DNA from: Chloroflexota bacterium
Lineage (GTDB): Bacteria; Chloroflexota; Anaerolineae; 4572-78
DNA length: 18,445 nucleotides
Direction: 5' to 3'
Assembly (NCBI GenBank): GCA_024278725.1
Contig: JAJRSQ010000311.1
Span: 1 to 18,445 of the forward strand
The first letter of the stretch is position 1. The number at the start of each line of letters is the position of its first letter. The translations under genes were made by a program, and so were the position numbers. The notes under the pieces are model-generated. The model saw only the letters and a program-made list of their open reading frames with translations. It made no database searches and had not been told where the DNA came from. Shown one piece after another: positions 14,265 through 18,445 of the stretch.

Positions 14265-15287
14265 TTATGAGACAGATTCGCTCTCGATGATGTTTGGTTG
14301 AAGCTGATAAACCTCTCTTATCTTGTTTTCGATTTCGTTCAGCAGGGTTGGATTTTCCACCAGATATTTTTTGGCGTTTTCTCTCCCCTGTGCCAACCGA
14401 ATTTCTCCATAGTTGTAGAACGAACCGCGTTTATCAACAATGCTTGCTTCAACCGCCAAGTCCAATACATCCCCGGCAATGGAAATACCTTCATTGTACA
14501 TAATGTCGAATTCCACCACTTTGAACGGGGGGGCAACTTTGTTCTTTTTCACGGTAACTTTGGTGCGATTACCGACGACTTCCGCCCCTTGTTTGATGGC
14601 TTGAATCCGACGAATGTCCAACCGCACCGACGAATAAAAGCGGAGTGCCATCCCGCCGGTGGTGGTCTCAGGATTTCCAAACATAACACCGATTTTTTGA
14701 CGCAATTGGTTGGTGCAAATCAAAATAGCGTTACTTTGTTTGACCGCACCATTCAATTTTCGCAGAGCTTGGCTCATCAAGCGCGCCTGCAACCCCATAT
14801 GGCTGTCGCCCATTTCGCCTTCGATTTCCGCGCGGGGAACCAGCGCCGCCACCGAATCAACCACCACCACATCAATGGCTTGCGAGCGCACCAACGCTTC
14901 GGTGATTTCTAACGCTTGCTCGCCGGTGTCCGGCTGAGAGACATACAGCTCGTCAATATTCACCCCGCATTTTTTGGCGTAACTGGGGTCGAGCGCATGT
15001 TCCACATCCACAAATGCCGCCACCCCGCCGCGCTTTTGCGCTTCGGCAATGACGTGCTGGCACAACGTTGTTTTCCCGGAACTTTCCGGACCGTAAATTT
15101 CAACAATGCGCCCGCGAGGCAACCCGCCGATACCCAGCGCGATGTCTAACGATAATGCGCCGGTGGGGATTGCTTCAACGTTTAATTTTGTGGTTTCGCC
15201 CAGCTTCATAATTGCGCCGTCGCCGAAGCGTTTGCGCAAGGTTGCTAGGGTAGATTCAAGAGCTTTCGCTCGACCATTGTTCGCCAT
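14265..15287 (-). CDS. recA: Recombinase RecA
   Basis: A 340-residue DNA strand-exchange recombinase and co-protease for LexA self-cleavage. Seen: the N-terminal polymerisation helix; Walker A GPESSGKT (residues 66-73); FVDVEHALDPSYAKKCGV; Walker B VVVVDSVAAL; loop L1 PRAEIEGEMGDSHMGLQARLMS; loop L2 NQLRQKIGVMFGNPETTTGG; and the KKNKVAPPF C-terminal segment. A GTG at 15302 would add five residues, but GGAG at 15297-15300 lies nine bases before the ATG at 15287, and MANNGRAKALE fits the family start. It has its own predicted promoter in the 93-base gap after xseB and a terminator before recX. No intein or truncation is present. Confidence 0.98.
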   Translation of the reverse strand: MANNGRAKALESTLATLRKRFGDGAIMKLGETTKLNVEAIPTGALSLDIALGIGGLPRGRIVEIYGPESSGKTTLCQHVIAEAQKRGGVAAFVDVEHALDPSYAKKCGVNIDELYVSQPDTGEQALEITEALVRSQAIDVVVVDSVAALVPRAEIEGEMGDSHMGLQARLMSQALRKLNGAVKQSNAILICTNQLRQKIGVMFGNPETTTGGMALRFYSSVRLDIRRIQAIKQGAEVVGNRTKVTVKKNKVAPPFKVVEFDIMYNEGISIAGDVLDLAVEASIVDKRGSFYNYGEIRLAQGRENAKKYLVENPTLLNEIENKIREVYQLQPNIIESESVS

Positions 15288-15318
15288 AAAAACAGGCTCC
15301 ACGCAGTTAGTCTACTAC

Positions 15319-15331
15319 AACTACTGTAGTT
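15319..15331. promoter_or_regulatory. Palindrome over the recA promoter, candidate SOS operator
   Basis: The 13-base inverted repeat aactac-t-gtagtt has six perfect base pairs per arm around one centre base. It overlaps the predicted recA -10 box and start point, the place where a LexA-type repressor would act. It does not match the Bacillus or E. coli LexA consensus, so the assignment is inference. Confidence 0.4.
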
Positions 15332-15356
15332 TACATCATGCTGATAGAAAACGCAA
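15328..15356 (-). promoter_or_regulatory. Candidate recA promoter
   Basis: On the minus strand TTGCGT (15356-15351) is separated by exactly 17 bases from TAAACT (15333-15328). Transcription would begin near 15321, about 34 bases before the recA ATG. The -10 matches only four of six bases. Confidence 0.4.
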
Positions 15357-15380
15357 GCCCACCAATTTTGTTATGGTAAA

Positions 15381-15596
15381 TTAACCTGCTGTTCCGGCGG
15401 AATTTTCGGCGAGGGTTTTGATTTTCAACTCGGCGGTGTCCAGTTGAACGTTGCAGTGTTTTGCCAGTGCCATGCCGCGCTCATACAACGCCAACGACTC
15501 CGCCAGCGGCAAGTCTCCCGCTTCCAACTGTTGCAAAATTTTAGCCAATGCGGCGAAGGCTTCTTCAAACGACAGTGATTCGATGTTTTTTTCCAT
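15381..15596 (-). CDS. xseB: Exodeoxyribonuclease VII small subunit
   Basis: A 71-residue protein, the usual length for the small subunit of exonuclease VII, which degrades single-stranded DNA from both ends together with XseA. The family core SFEEAFAALAKILQQLEAGD, then LPLAESLALYERGMAL is complete, forming the two-helix hairpin that binds the large subunit. The open frame runs further upstream to 15848, inside xseA, but the ATG at 15596 has GGGAG eight bases upstream and gives the family N-terminus. It starts 13 bases after the xseA stop, so they are co-transcribed. recA follows after 93 bases. Confidence 0.95.
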   Translation of the reverse strand: MEKNIESLSFEEAFAALAKILQQLEAGDLPLAESLALYERGMALAKHCNVQLDTAELKIKTLAENSAGTAG

Positions 15597-15609
15597 GAGA
15601 ATCTCCCTT

Positions 15610-16824
15610 TTAAATAACGTCTGCGGAAAAAGTGCCGTCCGCAACGGTGACGGCGATGCGGTCTCCGGGGGCAACATCCCCCGTGCGGGCGACGGGCGCG
15701 TCTCCCTTTTGCACAATGGCGTATCCACGGGCGAGGGTGGCGTGCGGGCTGAGCGCGGCGAGCCGGGCTTCCGCGCCGGAAATCTGTTCGCGCCAGAGTG
15801 AAACGGTGTGCTGCAGGGTGCGTCCCATGCTTTGCACCATGTCGTCAATTTGCTGGCGGCGGTTGTTAATTTGGTTCTGCGGCGAAAGGTAATCGAGCTG
15901 GCGTTGCTTTTCCTGCAACTGCGCCCGCATTTCCGCCAACCGATTTTCTACGGTGGCTTTGATTTGATACGCATACCCGCCGATGTATCCTTTCAATTCC
16001 TGCGCGTCCGGGGTGGCGACTTCGGCGGCGGCGGAGGGTGTGGGTGCGCGCCGGTCGGATACAAAATCCACAATGGTGAAATCCGTTTCATGCCCCACGC
16101 CGGTCACCACCGGCACGGGCGCGGTGAAGACCGTGCGCGCCACCGTTTCATCGTTGAACGCCCACAAATCTTCGATGGAACCGCCGCCTCGCGCCAGCAA
16201 AATGACATCCGGCGGCGGCGAAAGGGCGTACAGCCGTTTCAGCGCTGCCACAATTTCGGCGGGGGCATCCGTGCCCTGCACTGCCGCCGGGGCGAGCGTC
16301 ACTTCCGCCAGCGGATACCGTCGCGCCAGCACGTTCAGAATGTCGCGCAGGGCGGCGGCTTTGGCGGACGTGACCACGCCGATGCGTTTGGGGAAGGGGG
16401 GCAAGTCGCGTTTGTGTTCCGCCGCGAATAATCCTTCCCCCTCCAGTTTCCGTTTCAAGCGTTCAAACTGCTCATACAGCGCGCCGACCCCCACCGGTTC
16501 AATATCGTTCACATAAAATTGCAGCGCGCCGCCCGCTTCATACATGGAAACGCGCCCGTACAGCGCCACCGCTTCGCCGTCTCCGCGCGGGCGATAGCGC
16601 AGCCGCGCCGCCGTTGACCGCCAGATGACACAGCGAATGCTGGCAGTCGCGTCTTTCAGGGTGAAATAAATGTGCCCCGAACTGGCGGGTCGCCAGTTGG
16701 AGATTTCCCCTTCCATCCACAAATCCTGCAGAAGGTCATCCGTTTCCAGCACGTGCCGAATGTGCGCGTTCACATCCGCCACCGAGAGCCGGGGCGGACC
16801 GATTTCAAACAGCGATGATTGCAC
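15610..16824 (-). CDS. xseA: Exodeoxyribonuclease VII large subunit
   Basis: A 404-residue catalytic subunit of exonuclease VII. Residues 12-110 are the OB-fold DNA-binding domain (LSVADVNAHIRHVLE, then WMEGEISNW and GHIYFTLKDA). Residues about 140-330 hold the catalytic region with FPKRIGVVTS, LLARGGGSIEDLWAFNDE and VTGVGHETDFTIVDFVSD followed by RAPTPSAAAE. A coiled-coil region follows, and the end ARGYAIVQKGD...GDRIAVTVADG is typical. The start is GTG at 16824, with GAGGTG five bases upstream; that site straddles the stop of the preceding gene. The spoIID-like stop lies only two bases before the start, so the pair is translationally linked. The family usually has P-TGAA in the segment read here as VTSAKAAALRDI, a small departure. 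Confidence 0.96.
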   Translation of the reverse strand: MQSSLFEIGPPRLSVADVNAHIRHVLETDDLLQDLWMEGEISNWRPASSGHIYFTLKDATASIRCVIWRSTAARLRYRPRGDGEAVALYGRVSMYEAGGALQFYVNDIEPVGVGALYEQFERLKRKLEGEGLFAAEHKRDLPPFPKRIGVVTSAKAAALRDILNVLARRYPLAEVTLAPAAVQGTDAPAEIVAALKRLYALSPPPDVILLARGGGSIEDLWAFNDETVARTVFTAPVPVVTGVGHETDFTIVDFVSDRRAPTPSAAAEVATPDAQELKGYIGGYAYQIKATVENRLAEMRAQLQEKQRQLDYLSPQNQINNRRQQIDDMVQSMGRTLQHTVSLWREQISGAEARLAALSPHATLARGYAIVQKGDAPVARTGDVAPGDRIAVTVADGTFSADVI

Positions 16825-16826
16825 GA

Positions 16827-18445
16827 TTACACCTCTTCAATGGAGAATAGATTGCCTGCATCCGTTTCTTTTTTCAGTTCCTTCAAGAGCGATTCGATTT
16901 TGGAAAGGGGGAGTGCGGCGGAAATCAGCCGCGCCATCTCTTCCGGGGTCGCCTGTTGGAACGATAATTTCATCATTTTTCCCGTGCCCTGCACTGAGAC
17001 CTGTCGCCCCAAAAAGCTGAGGGTATACGAGCCGATTTCCGGGGCGTACACCTCGAAGCCGCCGACGCCATATTCCGGTTTGTCGCCGCTGCGGACGGTG
17101 GTTTGCGCCCCCGATGGCGCGGTGACGGTGATGGTTTCCCCTTTGGTGCCGATGTCGCCGACGAACAGCGGAATGTCGCCCGGCAGTTCGGTGGCAATTG
17201 CAGTCCACGTTTCGGTGGGGGTGGCGGATGTGCCGGGGATGACCAGCGACACCGTTTGCGGCGTTTTGCCATCGAACAAAATAGTTTGCGAGACCCCGCT
17301 GGAAAGTTCCGCCAAATCGTATGTGCCCGCCGGCAGGTCATCGAATTGAAATTGCCCGTCGTTGCCGGTGGTGAAGGCTTGCACTGTGTTTTCCGATTGC
17401 AGGCGCACGGTCAGCCCGCCGAGCGGATTGCCGCCGGCGTCGGTGAGCGAGCCGCGAATGGTGCTGCGGGCGGGTTGCGCTTTTTTCGGCGGGGCGATGT
17501 TCAGCCGCACGGTGGTTTTGCCGTCGTGTTGCAGGGTGAAGGTTTGCCCCAGAAACGCCAGCCGGTACGCCCCCGCGCCGCCGGACACCAGAATTTCAAA
17601 ACCACCCGCGCCGAATTCCGGTTTTGCGCCGCTTTGCGCCACAAACGTGTTGCCGTTTGGGTCGGTGACGGTGATGGGCACGTCTTTTCGGTCTGCCAAA
17701 TTGCCCACAATGATGGGGATGCCGGCGGAGCGGGTGATGTCCACCTGCCAGCCGCCGGGCGACGTGAGTCCCACCGTCGCCGTGCCGGTGGTTTGGGGCG
17801 GCGTATATGTCCATTGGGCGATGGTGATGCCGGTATAATAATGGCTCAAAATTTGCCGAAAGGTGCTGCCGGTGCGCGCCATTTCCTGCGCGCCATATTG
17901 ACACAACCCCACGCCGTGCCCGTTTTTGGGACCGGGGGCGGGGCAGGGGACGCCGCGCAGGTACGGGGTGGGGTCGGCGGGCGAGCCATCACTCTTTTTG
18001 AAGACGTCTTCGCTGTTGCGGGTGAAGCCGCCGCAATTGGCGGAGTAGACCGCATCAATGGGATGACGACCGTACAGCATCACCAGTCCTTTGGTGGCGA
18101 GAATCGCTTTGTCGGTGGCGGGGTGGATTTTGTCGGGGCGGTAATTTTGGTCAACATCGGGATTGGTGCTGATGTCGAATCCTTTTTGCAGATACCGCGC
18201 CCGCCGGATGGCGTTGGCGGCGTATGAACGGGCGGCGATTGCCTGCGCCTTCAACGCTTCGGGATGCCACGTGGCGGGAATTTCTGCCGGAACCACCCCG
18301 CGCAGATATTGTTCCAGCGACATGGTTTCAATGCGTTCGTCGTTGAATTTCACGCGGATGTCCATCCCCGCAAACGCATCATCCACCGGGATGGCGGCGG
18401 CGGGTGGTGCGGCGACGGTATCGCCGGGGGGGGTACTGCCCGGCA
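16827..18445 (-). CDS. SpoIID/LytB-domain peptidoglycan lytic protein with beta domains (N-terminus beyond window)
   Basis: The frame is open to the right edge, so the start and any signal peptide are missing; a Pro/Ala/Thr-rich stretch precedes the GTG at 18386. Numbered from that codon, residues 8-185 are a SpoIID-type lytic transglycosylase domain: SLEQYLRGVVPAEIP with E35 as probable catalytic Glu, HPEALKAQAIAARSYA, VYSANCGGFTRNSEDVF and GHGVGLCQYGAQEMA. Such enzymes cleave glycan strands, usually stripped of stem peptides, outside the membrane. Residues 212-296 and 392-475 are homologous beta domains (GIPIIVG / DIPLFVG, KPEFGAGGFE / KPEYGVGGFE, YRLAFLGQ / YTLSFLGR). Between them lies a carboxypeptidase-regulatory/Cna-B-like domain (307-365, RGSLTDAGGNPLGGLTVRL). 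A helical tail ends the protein. It lies two bases upstream of xseA. A role in sporulation should not be assumed. Confidence 0.87.
   Translation of the reverse strand, partial: PGSTPPGDTVAAPPAAAIPVDDAFAGMDIRVKFNDERIETMSLEQYLRGVVPAEIPATWHPEALKAQAIAARSYAANAIRRARYLQKGFDISTNPDVDQNYRPDKIHPATDKAILATKGLVMLYGRHPIDAVYSANCGGFTRNSEDVFKKSDGSPADPTPYLRGVPCPAPGPKNGHGVGLCQYGAQEMARTGSTFRQILSHYYTGITIAQWTYTPPQTTGTATVGLTSPGGWQVDITRSAGIPIIVGNLADRKDVPITVTDPNGNTFVAQSGAKPEFGAGGFEILVSGGAGAYRLAFLGQTFTLQHDGKTTVRLNIAPPKKAQPARSTIRGSLTDAGGNPLGGLTVRLQSENTVQAFTTGNDGQFQFDDLPAGTYDLAELSSGVSQTILFDGKTPQTVSLVIPGTSATPTETWTAIATELPGDIPLFVGDIGTKGETITVTAPSGAQTTVRSGDKPEYGVGGFEVYAPEIGSYTLSFLGRQVSVQGTGKMMKLSFQQATPEEMARLISAALPLSKIESLLKELKKETDAGNLFSIEEV

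Noticed and set aside
14088..14270. 60-codon plus-strand frame in the recA-recX gap
   Set aside because: It starts with TTG inside the recA terminator hairpin, lacks a ribosome binding site, resembles nothing I know and ends inside recA.
15288..15380. Possible riboswitch in the xseB-recA gap
   Set aside because: The 93 bases hold only a promoter-like pair and one short palindrome, with no multi-helix fold or terminator/antiterminator pair.
17103..18227. 374-codon open frame on the plus strand
   Set aside because: It is antisense to the SpoIID-like gene, with a Gly/Arg/Val-rich product and no family signature or ribosome binding site.

Overview
The window looks like chromosomal DNA of a Chloroflexota bacterium, most likely Anaerolineae-like. 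This is inference from the protein style: a Thr/Pro-rich lipoprotein linker, the RecX N-terminus, RNase Y, a SpoIID-type enzyme with added beta domains, and a PAS-GAF-GAF-PAS hybrid kinase. Composition is moderately GC-rich, and the third-position bias opens many long antisense frames that are not genes. I see no rRNA, tRNA, CRISPR array, phage or transposase gene. No gene-free stretch exceeds about 220 bases.

Left part (1-2629, plus strand): the 3' end of dnaN and its terminator, then a two-gene unit of a PLP-dependent alpha-oxoamine synthase (glycine C-acetyltransferase-like) and a zinc-independent quinone oxidoreductase. Next (2630-6694, minus strand): a large hybrid sensor histidine kinase followed by a LysO-type lysine exporter encoded as two overlapping genes. 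The kinase is divergent from a plus-strand unit (6807-11641) made of a lipoprotein with an internally duplicated domain and two tandem paralogous clan GH-A glycosidase-like proteins. Neither glycosidase-like protein has a signal peptide, and the first ends in a proline-rich linker and a LysM domain.

Right part (11861-18445, minus strand): a housekeeping run in the transcription order spoIID-like, xseA, xseB, recA, recX, rny. It joins peptidoglycan lysis, exonuclease VII, recombination and its modulator, and the main mRNA endonuclease. A strong intrinsic terminator lies between recA and recX. A 13-base palindrome overlaps the predicted recA -10 box and is a candidate damage-response operator.

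Two copies of one palindromic MITE-like repeat (about 150 and 169 bases) sit in the two convergent intergenic gaps (2630-2832 and 11642-11860). They differ by 11 substitutions, all transitions by eye, plus one 19-base hairpin-bearing indel. No clearly unprecedented multi-gene system is evident. The least familiar items are the lipoprotein plus leaderless GH/LysM unit, the repeat pair, and the fully overlapping divergent promoters at 6721-6769.
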